From the NCBI GenBank assembly GCA_002946415.1, contig NJPS01000076.1, positions 1,240,001-1,304,000 on the forward strand: DNA of 64,000 nt, read 5' to 3'. A program made the position numbers and the translations under genes. Every line of letters starts with the position of its first letter. Position 1 is the first letter of the stretch. The stretch is from Rutstroemia sp. NJR-2017a BVV2. Taxonomy: Eukaryota > Ascomycota > Leotiomycetes > Helotiales > Rutstroemiaceae. Shown in pieces: positions 1-8,855 of this stretch. A model generated the notes under the pieces. The model did not search any database and was not told the origin of the DNA. It saw only the letters and a list, made by a program, of their open reading frames with translations.

Positions 1-1188
1 AGGCTGACGGGAGAGCTCTACGAAGTACCAGTAACAAAGAATTACCGCTTTACTCCCCATGTGGATGTCCTTGGCGCTGGTGCAGGCGGTATTGGGATAG
101 ATACATCGAAACGGAAGGTCCTGAGCAGCCGATGGTCATTTACTGGGCAGCTGCTTTTTGCAGAGGATAAAGATGATGCTACTCGCGAGAAAGTGTACAG
201 GAGGCTAAAGTGGGAATTGACGGAGAACAAACTGGAGAGTCGAGTGTTACACAGTAATCTGTTCCACGCTGGATTCACGATTGAGCACGAACGGCAGCCA
301 TTCTACCTCAAGATTGAAATCGAGGGGAAACTGAGGAGAACAAAAGATCGAATCATGAATCGGCTAAAATTTCCGCCGAATAGCCAGAAGAAAGACGGTG
401 TGTCATGGACCCTGATAGATCCAGGCGTTCCGGGAAAATCAAATCGCAGTCTAGATGCATTAGCAGATGGCTTGTCCAAGGCTATGGAGATGGAAAATCT
501 CCAGGACATACCCATGCAAATGCCGGAAGCTTTACCAGTGTCTTTCACGGAGCCAGTCCATACTTCAATTCTAAAGAAACCTAGCTACCTACCATTGAAC
601 GGTTTGGCCTCTGGTGGTACGGAACAGTTATCAGGAAGACCGATCCGTACTGCTGAACAGCTTCTGAGCTCACTGCCGGCATCTCAGCCCCTAAATGACC
701 TTAGTGCGAGTTATTTGAACTCACGAAACCCAAATTTCTACAACTCTCAGACTGTGCAAAGCATCGAATCGTCTAGAAATGGAAGTGAAGCAGGTCTCTC
801 CACGACGCACAACGTGGAGGGTACATCAAATTCGTCAATCTACTCAACTCAATCGATATCAACTGCATGCTCAGGTCCTCCGTCTACCACGAGCAAGAAT
901 GACACTTCAATCGAGGATACCGGGGATGTGAAGGTGCAGGAAGACGACTTGCAAGAACTCCTGTCCAGGTTGTCAAAATCTGTACCGACATTGTGCTGGA
1001 GCATTCTTATGATCTTACAATTTATCGACTGGCTTCAGCGGATACCAAAAGCTCTCAAAGTTCAATCTCAGCTACCGGTTACCGATCGAGTTTTAAAAGA
1101 AGAAGGAGAAAATGGACGTTTGGATTTGCAGAGGAGACGAAGACTGAGGACAAATACTGAAGACATAGGTGGAAGGTCGACAACTTAG
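1..1188 (+). CDS. Conserved fungal protein of unknown function, 5' truncated
   Basis: The reading frame is open from the first base, so the gene runs in from the left. The GTG at 61 is an internal valine codon, not a start. The visible 395 residues fall into two parts. The first (about residues 1-135) is compact and looks folded: it holds a Gly-rich LGAGAGGIG stretch, a KWELTENK helix, and alternating strands around FYLKIEIEGKL and VSWTLIDPG. The rest is Ser/Thr/Asn-rich, probably disordered, and ends in a basic stretch (QRRRRLR). I do not recognise the family and assign no function. The Gly-rich motif is not a clear Rossmann or P-loop signature. The stop TAG is at 1186-1188. Sure that it is coding, unsure what it does. 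Confidence 0.75.
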   Translation, partial: RLTGELYEVPVTKNYRFTPHVDVLGAGAGGIGIDTSKRKVLSSRWSFTGQLLFAEDKDDATREKVYRRLKWELTENKLESRVLHSNLFHAGFTIEHERQPFYLKIEIEGKLRRTKDRIMNRLKFPPNSQKKDGVSWTLIDPGVPGKSNRSLDALADGLSKAMEMENLQDIPMQMPEALPVSFTEPVHTSILKKPSYLPLNGLASGGTEQLSGRPIRTAEQLLSSLPASQPLNDLSASYLNSRNPNFYNSQTVQSIESSRNGSEAGLSTTHNVEGTSNSSIYSTQSISTACSGPPSTTSKNDTSIEDTGDVKVQEDDLQELLSRLSKSVPTLCWSILMILQFIDWLQRIPKALKVQSQLPVTDRVLKEEGENGRLDLQRRRRLRTNTEDIGGRSTT

Positions 1189-1697
1189 GAGAGCATGAAG
1201 TCGAGGTAGGAAGACCCACACCTAGAGCTGCAAGATTTTACTAACGTTAGGTCAGGAGTATTTCACGGCGAATTCAGCAGGAGGAGGTCATTCCTTTGTA
1301 GCTAGAGAATGCTGCTTTTTTAACAATTACGTGAGCATTACTTACATTTGGTCCTACCATAAATATGTCTTGGATACTATCTAACGATACTTATACAGTG
1401 ACACTCTGTGGGATTTTGAAATATATACGATATACACACTGTCTCTTTCATCTACATGAAATCGCACAAATACCAGCGCAAGACCATAGGTTTAAATGAG
1501 CGTTAGAAATAATATTTCCTATGCTTGGCAATTTCTATCAGTTTCAATGGTCCTCGTGATTAGGCCTAGTTCCTTCTCCGCAGAACTCGAATCTGATTTG
1601 CCCGTCAGCTAGTTGAGTTGGAAAAGCAAAGATCCACTTCATTCTAGATAAAGTTTCTAGACACTGCTTTGGATCAACTTCTGGCTGATGAGTCCTC
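1189..1697. other. Convergent intergenic region
   Basis: This 509 bp lies between the stop of the plus-strand gene and the stop of the minus-strand O-methyltransferase. It is AT-rich and holds the 3' untranslated parts of both genes. I see no further gene or repeat. Confidence 0.6.
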
Positions 1698-3193
1698 TCA
1701 CGCTCTTCCGACGTCTCCTTCCCAGACAGCTTCAATAATCCCCAATCTACTACCCTCCGGAACCCAAGCCTTCACTTGCCCAAACCTAGCATCGGCACTT
1801 CGGAACAGATGGTCCCAGTCGTCAGCATCCCGTTCTCGAGAATTGAACAGTGAGAACATGATCATATCCATATCCCTACTCTAAACATCAGCATTTCTAT
1901 CAACATCTCACGAACAAAGAAGCATACCTTGCAGCCCTCTCCCTGAGAATTGGCGCCGTTCCGGGCTCCGGAAGCAAATGATCATAACAAACTACCTTCG
2001 CACCTGGTCTCAATTTTGGGATTAGTGCTCGCAGGATCTTAACACATTCCGCCTCGGGCCAATCATGGAAGATTTGACTGAAGAGATAGGCGTCGGCTTG
2101 GATTGGCTGTTCGGTGAAGAAGTCATGTGGCATGATTTCGATTCTATCATTCACATTACTGGGTAGCTTTTCTTTGACTCCTTCAAGGATTTTGGGTAAG
2201 TCTTGGAGAATGATCTTGAGATTTGGATAAGTCTGGGCTAGTTCGACGGAGATATGACCTTGTGCTCCGCCGACGTCGACGATTACGCCACTACCGTTGG
2301 AGATACTGTTCCAGGGGTAGTTTTTGACTAGGTGGGATGCTTGAGATGATTCAGAGACAGCGCTACTGAAGCATATCATGGCTTCTGCCATACGACGGCC
2401 CATTTCGGGATGATCGGCATAGTATTCGCATAAACTCTTCTCAGTTTTGTGATAATGGCTCCAGCCCTGAGCGGGTCAGTTTAATTGATACGAATAGAAC
2501 CAATGCAACTCACAGTCTTCGTTACATCTTCTGTTTCTCCGTGTTGCTTGATAGCGTCAAGAGTCTAATCATTATCAATTAGAGACTATCAACCTCTTAG
2601 TCTTACACCAACTTACATGAGCAAAAGCCTGCCAGCACTCTTCAAACATGAACCCAAGCCCAGATTGAGCCGTCGGATTATCAACTAAAACTCTAGAGGC
2701 TGCTGAGTGTGCTACAAAGCCTTTTCTGGGCTCTGTAAAACATCTATTCCACGCCATAGCGAAACGTAGAATCCTTCTCAGGTTGACAACACCGAGACCG
2801 CACTTTGCGGAGAGCTCCTCGTACGAGATATCGCCATGGATGGGCACTTTGGAAGCGATGTCATACCGATATATGGCTTGGAGACTTACACCGTCGTACT
2901 GCGAGTTACTGTTATGAGTCGAACTAGAGGTTGTGGGACGGGAGCAAAGACAGGCTTACAACTGGTCGAAGAGCGACAGCAGGGCCTTGGAGAAGATCAA
3001 AAAGCTCAAGACTCGAGGCCTTGGCTGTTTCTAAAGCTTTTTGAGCTTCTTCAGATTTCAATCCAAATTCGACAGGCCCATCTTCATGAAAAGAAGGTTC
3101 TGGTAGATTGTGCTCTTTGAGGTATGCGTCGATTATAGCAGTGGACCTTTGGATATTGGCCGCTAGGTCCGACAACCTTGAATAATTGCTCAT
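1698..3193 (-). CDS. SAM-dependent O-methyltransferase (fungal sterigmatocystin-OMT-like)
   Basis: Five exons on the minus strand: 3193-2960, 2898-2617, 2564-2514, 2466-1928 and 1875-1698, giving 427 residues. The N-terminal half is a helical dimerisation region with a winged-helix look (YEELSAKCGLGVVNLRRILR). The C-terminal half is the class I methyltransferase fold: SAM motif I VDVGGAQGH, then LQDLP, and HDWPEAEC, whose His is the usual catalytic base of plant and fungal O-methyltransferases. Family knowledge says it methylates a hydroxyl on an aromatic or polyketide-like compound; the substrate cannot be read here. The last acceptor (TAG before 1875) is one of two nearby choices and affects one or two residues. 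It starts 192 bp downstream of a second methyltransferase gene on the same strand. No PKS or NRPS gene lies in this window. Confidence 0.88.
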
Positions 3194-3385
3194 GATCAGA
3201 GAGTTTTGTAGTAATTATTCTGAAAGAAAACTGAGAAGAAATGGGAGACAATTCACGGACGCTGGATTATGTTGATGTCACCTGGAATTTCCCAACAACC
3301 GACCAACATTAGAGACCAATGTGGAGACTATTCCGTCTTTTATTGGATACCAGCTGTTGGAAAGCATAAAAGCTTCATACGCTAT

Positions 3386-4165
3386 CTACTTCCAACACAC
3401 CACCTCCCCACACCCCGTTTTCCACCACGACCCCTCCGTCTTCTCCCATTCCTCCCACCCCTTAATTGACTTATCCACCTCCTCCCTGCTCTTTGCAATC
3501 CCCATTCTTAACGCATAGTCAGCAACACGTTGCTGCATAGCCTCGTCCTTAAAACTCGGCTGCATTAAATAGCTGTGACTCTCCTTAACCTTCTCATCCT
3601 CAAACCCAGCTTCTCTCGCCCACTTCCCCAAAAACTTCCCCGCAGCCGCTTCCGATCCTTTCTCCCGAATCATACTCTTCTTCACTTCTATCGGGATCTT
3701 CAATACATCTGAATCCGGTGACAAAACATAATCATCCATATCCGCCTCCCTGCACGCCACAAACCCGCCCTTCTTACACACTCTTCGTATCTCCTTTAGC
3801 GCACTTACCGGATCGGGTAGGTGAATGAGAACTTGATGTGTATGCACTACATCAAAGCTATCATCTTCGAAGGGGAGACTCATCACATCACCGACTTGGA
3901 AAGAGCAGTTACTTAAGCTAAGTTCCTTAGCTTTGGCATTCGCGATTTCGATCACGGACTGTCCGTAATCGAGACCGATGACGGATCCCTCCGGGACGAG
4001 GGCTGCGATGTCTGCTGTAATGGAGCCCGGACCGCAGCCGAGATCGAGGACGCGGTGGTTGGGTTTGAGGTGAGGAAGGAAGTATGCACAGCAGGTTGAG
4101 GCGCGACGGATGGAGTGTCTTCCCACGGCACCAGGGCCGTGACCGCCGGTGTATGTTGATGCCAT
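3386..4165 (-). CDS. UbiE/COQ5-type class I methyltransferase
   Basis: Single exon, 259 residues, starting at MASTYTGGH. The frame stays open for 59 codons upstream of this ATG, but that part is not family-like. SAM motif I is LDLGCGPGSI, followed by an acidic GLDYGQS loop, GDVMSLPFEDDSFDVV and the HLPDPVSALKEIRRVCKKGG post-motif. This is the small stand-alone methyltransferase type common in fungi, acting on small molecules, often in secondary metabolism. It is not clearly the ubiquinone enzyme itself, because the flanking residues differ and no mitochondrial presequence is seen. The C-terminus (residues about 165-259) is a helical cap. It shares direction with the O-methyltransferase 192 bp downstream, so the two may be co-regulated. 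Confidence 0.85.
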   Translation of the reverse strand: MASTYTGGHGPGAVGRHSIRRASTCCAYFLPHLKPNHRVLDLGCGPGSITADIAALVPEGSVIGLDYGQSVIEIANAKAKELSLSNCSFQVGDVMSLPFEDDSFDVVHTHQVLIHLPDPVSALKEIRRVCKKGGFVACREADMDDYVLSPDSDVLKIPIEVKKSMIREKGSEAAAGKFLGKWAREAGFEDEKVKESHSYLMQPSFKDEAMQQRVADYALRMGIAKSREEVDKSIKGWEEWEKTEGSWWKTGCGEVVCWK

Positions 4166-4686
4166 TTGGAAAACTTTTGCAGTTGATATTGATTTTGTGC
4201 TTTTTTTGTGTAGAATAAGGATTAGGTGAAGACTTTGATCAGGCAGACACATAATATATGCGGGGGAATGTATTAGTGGGTATTTACTTACGTCATAGCA
4301 TCTCCCTCCCCGTATAAAGATATATCTAGACCGCGCCGACAACTTGTATGGAAGAAATAGAAAAACGTATCAGGATATCACTGAGTCGTTGAGATGGAGT
4401 TGGAGCCTCAGAAATAACTCTAGCAGAGACGTGCAGTCCAAATGCACGATCAATGAATTGATGCAGAAAACCTGGAGAAAATAGAACAGATCGATGTCTC
4501 ATTACTAAGGACTTTGGTTTCCCTAATACCTAAATTTCCTTAATGTGTCGCAAGGATCCAAAGAAACTTGGCAGCCAAAGACGAAGAATACACTAGTATT
4601 TTTGAGCTTTCTTGCCTGAGAGGTAACAGCATCCAGAGCAAGACGGGTCTTTGATACTCTCGACCATATAGTAAGCACCCTGAGCA
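4166..4686. other. Intergenic region upstream of the UbiE-type gene
   Basis: This 521 bp holds the promoter of the minus-strand methyltransferase and the 3' end of the carrier gene. Apart from a CRE-like site at 4288-4295 I see no feature. Confidence 0.5.
4288..4295 (-). promoter_or_regulatory. CRE-like bZIP site upstream of the methyltransferase
   Basis: The octamer TTACGTCA (TGACGTAA on the gene strand) lies about 125 bp upstream of the methyltransferase start codon. It matches the core bound by fungal CREB/ATF-type bZIP proteins. A single 8-bp match is weak evidence. Confidence 0.3.
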
Positions 4687-5717
4687 TTAAACACGCCTTT
4701 CCAGCCCATTGCCACCACTCCACCATTCGGGCAGGTAAAACCTCACATTCTCGTAAACCAAGAACGTAACCCAAGTAGCGGGCAGTACTCTCACCACATT
4801 TGCGCCCAAGCCTCTATAAAACCCCTTCCAACCCTCCTCTCTCCACAGCTTCCCAACGACTCCCCTAATCCCCTTCCCAAATCTCCTCTCCGCATCATAC
4901 GTCTGCACTCTACTTCTCACCACCTGATATGGATACGTCGCCGTGCCCGCAATCACCTTCGCCGACCCACTAATCAGCAGCGTCGCCGCATTTCCCATCT
5001 TTACATCCTTTCCATCACCAGTATCCCCGCGACCTCCAGCTAAATACTTCCGCCAAATATTCTTCAAAGGCTCATATACAGCAAACTGCACCGCTCCATG
5101 ACTATTCCCTAACAAGCTGATGCCCACGCCTCTATAAAAGCCCCGCGTGCCTTCATGCGTCCAGATATCCCTGACTCCATGCCACATACTCGGATACGCG
5201 CCCTGGGCGCCATGGTCTGAGCTCAGCATTCGCGTTTTCAGAACCCAGATGGGGTTTGTAGTGATAGTAATCATGATGCCGGCGCTGCCGGATGTGACGA
5301 AGTAGTCTAGTGGGGTGAGAGCATGGCGCTGATTGGTATCGTAGAAAGAGCGATTGCGCAAAGAAATCAGGGAGGACTCGAAGAAGGATTTGAAATAGAA
5401 GAAGAGCGCCCAGCTGGAGGCATTGCCGAGGAGATTGGGAGTAATGCCGCGGTAAAGACTTCGGACTGGCTGGGGATTACTGGTTAAGTTACGCAGGATT
5501 GAAAAAGCGGTTGTTGGAGCATGAGATGTGCTTCGCTCGACTGGTGATTGTATTAGCTGTGGAGGTAAAGGGAGGGGTGGAGGGGTGGAAGTTTACTTTG
5601 TAAACGCGTCTTAATCACATCAAGAGGGTGCACAACTAAAGTAGAAATTGTGCCAGCCGAGAGGCCAGCAATTGTCTCGACCAGCGCGGAGGAGATGCGC
5701 GCATGGTTGTCGGTCAT
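4687..5717 (-). CDS. FLX1: Mitochondrial carrier, FAD/folate transporter type (FLX1/SLC25A32-like)
   Basis: Two exons (5717-5597 and 5540-4687), 324 residues. Three repeats of about 100 residues each carry the carrier signature P-x-[DE/W]-x-x-[KR]: PLDVIKTRLQ in the first, PIWVLKTRML in the second and PYQVVRSRVQ in the third, with matching GFYRG motifs after each. The tryptophan in the second repeat (PIW) is typical of the subgroup carrying FAD, folate, NAD or pyrimidine nucleotides rather than small keto acids. The N-terminus SALVETIAGLSAGTISTLVVH fits fungal FLX1 homologues. The protein would sit in the mitochondrial inner membrane. The intron acceptor CACCAG was chosen because it restores TRLQIERS in frame; a nearer CACAG breaks the frame. 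The exact substrate is inferred from family resemblance. Confidence 0.85.
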
Positions 5718-6182
5718 ATGTGAGAAAGTTTGGTTTTCATGGTGGCTGAAGGAATTGACGTTGCGAGGAAAATGGGTGGTGGTTCATGTCGATGACGAAG
5801 TTGGAGCTTTGAACAAATTTATGGGGCTTGGCAAAGCTAGCATTATTGAACTGCGGCGACAATTTCCAAAGAACTTGAGATGGATAATAAAGAAATTAAA
5901 TATGCATTTGCTGCAGCATTCATAGAGAGGTTTGTGAGTTAAACGTTTCGCAAGTGGTGATTGCGCTCATTGCGCTATTGTACAGTTATTTGGCTCTGGC
6001 TGAATCCCCTCCTACACCCCGCCAGACACTTCAAGAGTCCGTCATTCCATTTTATTAACGCCTCGTATGCCACAGCCGTCGTAGATGTCTGTCTGTCTCT
6101 TAAATCCATCGTTCTAATCCGTCCCAGATGCATCCTGCATCTTCCCTAGAAAACATGTCGTACATCGTTCGTAGAATGGAGC
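5718..6182. other. Intergenic region between the carrier and tom7
   Basis: This 465 bp holds the carrier promoter and the 3' end of tom7, both on the minus strand. Open frames at 5650-5925 and 5961-6149 look like chance. Nothing else is visible. Confidence 0.5.
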
Positions 6183-6559
6183 TTATCCGAGAGGCGAGAA
6201 GAGTCTAGAGAGGTGGATTAGAATTATATTAAAGGGGGTGAACTGTGCAATAACTAACCTGATGACTGAAGGACGAGGTTCGCTGCGGGTGTATCCTGCA
6301 ATTATTAGCATCTCTTTGTGCCCTACATGCAAGCCGGCGACCATACCAAGGTAGAGGATCAATGGAAGATAACCACTGCAGAAGATCAGTATATGTTCAC
6401 TCTTGCAAACTCCCAAAAAGCACTCACTAATGAATAGCCACACGAGAATAATCAATGATCTTCCCAATGCGCTCCTGCAACTTCGTCAACCAAGCCCTCT
6501 TTCCAACCCTCCCGGGCCACACCAGAGTAACAAACCTTGGACTCTTCTGAGAGTTGCAT
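6183..6559 (-). CDS. tom7: Mitochondrial import receptor subunit Tom7
   Basis: A 52-residue protein built from five tiny exons: 6559-6536, 6474-6428, 6375-6347, 6295-6259 and 6204-6183 (24, 47, 29, 37 and 22 nt). Spliced, it begins MQLSEESKERIGKIID, continues SRVAIHYGYLPLILYLGY and ends TRSEPRPSVIRLFSPLG. This is the classic Tom7 layout: a short cytosolic head, one membrane helix (about residues 18-35), and the invariant GYTRSEPRP and LxSPL tail. Tom7 is a small subunit of the outer-membrane TOM complex that modulates its assembly. The first donor is GTTTGT rather than GTAAGT; the other introns (51-54 nt) are canonical. No single reading frame covers the gene, so simple ORF calling misses it. 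It is transcribed away from sf3b4 across 424 bp. Confidence 0.92.
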
Positions 6560-6983
6560 ATTGAATAAAACTTGTCACACGAAGCTATCTCCAAATCAGT
6601 AACCGGCGACTGCAATTCCCCGAAATAAGAAACTTACGATCTGTTGTGTTATGATAAATCGAGCTTGTCTTCTCTCACATCATCAATGCAGGCCAAAAAA
6701 AGTTCAAAAGTTCAAAAGCTACCAAACTCCACAAGGCTGCTGACTAAGCCAAATTATTTTTCCGTGCCTGGTCGAGAGCATGCATCTCGAAGCTTCACTC
6801 CAGATCGCGAAACCTACTTCACTGCACTGCGAATTTGTCATTTCATAATCGCATTATTTGCCGAGCTGTAATAAAATGTCGGGCGCAAGACATTGGTAAG
6901 CATAGCTTATTCCTTCCACTCACCTTTCATAGAAGAGATAACTAGCAATTCCAATTCAGTATTTACATCAAGCAAAGCTAACC
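6560..6983. other. Divergent promoter region of tom7 and sf3b4
   Basis: This 424 bp separates the two start codons. It contains no convincing gene. I could not pick a TATA box or known site with confidence. Confidence 0.5.
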
Positions 6984-8133
6984 ATGTCATATAAAAGGGA
7001 ACAAGACAAGGAAGCCACCGTCTACATTGGCAACATCGATGAGCGCGTTACGGACAGTCTGATATGGGAGTTGATGTTGCAAGCCGGTCGAATTGTCAAT
7101 GTTCATCTACCCAAAGACCGAGTCACTCAATCGCATCAGGGTTATGGATTCGTTGAATTTATCAGTGAAGAAGACGCCGAATATGCGGCGCGCATCATGA
7201 ACCAAGTACGGTTATATGGCAAGCCAATTCGTGTCAACAAGGTATGTCTAACCTTCTATCTCCCGCCCTTCAAGCATCCCGCAGCTCCCCTCCCAAAAGC
7301 AACCAAGCAGCTAACACCCACTCCAGGCCTCCGCCGACAAGCAAAAAACCGTCGAAGTCGGCGCCGAGCTCTTCATCGGCAACCTGGACCCGCTCGTCGA
7401 CGAAAAAACCCTCTACGACACCTTCTCACGCTTCGGATCCCTCATCTCCGCCCCCAAGATTGCCCGCGACGAATCCTCCCTCTCCAAAGGCTACGGCTTC
7501 GTCTCCTACTCCAACTTCGAAGCCTCCGACGACGCCATCGCCAACATGAACGGCCAGTACCTGATGAACAAAGAAATCAGCGTGCAGTACGCCTACAAAA
7601 AAGACGGCAAAGGCGAGCGCCACGGCGACGCCGCCGAGCGTCAACTTGCCAGCCAGGCGAAAAAGCACAACGTCGTTCCCGAGCAAGCGCAATTACCGCT
7701 GGGCCTTCTCGGCGGCGTACCGCAAGCACCCGCAGCAATGCTTTCCGAATCACCTATCTCGATCCCCTCTGCGCCACCAGGGTTCCCTTCTCAGCCCAGA
7801 CCAGCATACAACGCTGTTCCTCCACCCCGAGCCAGCGCACCGCTCCCACCGCCGCCGTCGGGGCTTCCGCAACGGCCGCCGCCGTCGCATGCAGGCTATG
7901 GCGGACCGCAAGATTTCAACTACCCGCCTGGATTTGCACCGCCGCCGCCGCCCGGGGGGCCTGGTGCTTATCAGATGCCGATGCCGCAGCCTGGGATGCC
8001 GGGCCCGGGGGGCTATATGCCGCAGATGCCGCAGATGCCACCGGGGTTTGGACCGCCGCCTGGAGCAGCGCCTGCGGGGTTCATGCCACAGGTTCCCGGG
8101 GGGATGGCGCCGCCTGGGTATGCTAGGCGGTGA
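6984..8133 (+). CDS. sf3b4: Splicing factor 3B subunit 4 (SF3b4/SAP49/Hsh49)
   Basis: Two exons (6984-7241 and 7327-8133), 354 residues. RRM1 spans about residues 12-88 (RNP2 VYIGNI, RNP1 GYGFVEFI) and RRM2 about 97-175 (RNP2 LFIGNL, RNP1 GYGFVSYS), followed by the family's [17 protein letters not shown] linker. From about residue 200 on it is Pro/Gly/Met-rich ([16 protein letters not shown]), as in other SF3b4 proteins. It is a U2 snRNP component that contacts pre-mRNA near the branch point, in the nucleus. The intron sits exactly between the two RRMs. High GC in the proline tail explains the long false frames there in other phases. Confidence 0.95.
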
Positions 8134-8855
8134 GGTTGTGGTGAGGAAGGGAATTGGTGCATGCGGCTTTTCGTTTAGGATGGTGATGATGGTGTTTGGT
8201 TATACGGATTGCTGGATGGTCTAGTAGGTTGACATTGAGAGATGCAATACGAAGGCGAGGGTAGGACAGGATACGAAAGGACAAGACAGGGGCGTCACGC
8301 ACTGCGATACAAAAATGATAATACCAGAGCAAACACGTGAACTCCTGATCCAGAGGACGAAAAGACGAAAACCCTCTAAGACCTAAGGGCGGGACAGAAT
8401 GGCGTCAGAACATTAGAAAATCAAGAAGGACGAGGGCGGATTCTGAGAGGAAATATGGATGCAGGGATAGATGAGTGGACATCAGCAGGTCAGGCGTCTG
8501 AAGGGATGCAGAGCAGTATACTGACATCATATGAATGATTGAGTGGGCACACACAAACACAAATTCAAATAATATATATAATGCAGGTGGATATACATTG
8601 ATGTAAAGCAGCTTGAACTGAAATCATATATTCATAAAGGCAAAAGACCATTCTTTAATTCATTTTCCTTCCATTTTAGAGATATTCCCCATCTGATGTG
8701 ATCGATTCTAATAAAACAAGTATCCCGCAACGCTTATGCCATATAAATTTTCTGTTCTGGTTCTGCTCTGTTCCGCTCTCTTCTTTCCTATCGCTGCACA
8801 CCTATCCTATCCCTTCCCATCCATCGTGGAGTAATATGGTATGTCTATCTCTGCT
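8134..8855. other. Convergent 3' region of sf3b4 and cbc1
   Basis: 722 bp between two stop codons, with AT-rich stretches near 8560-8650 typical of polyadenylation zones. I see no gene in it. Confidence 0.5.
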
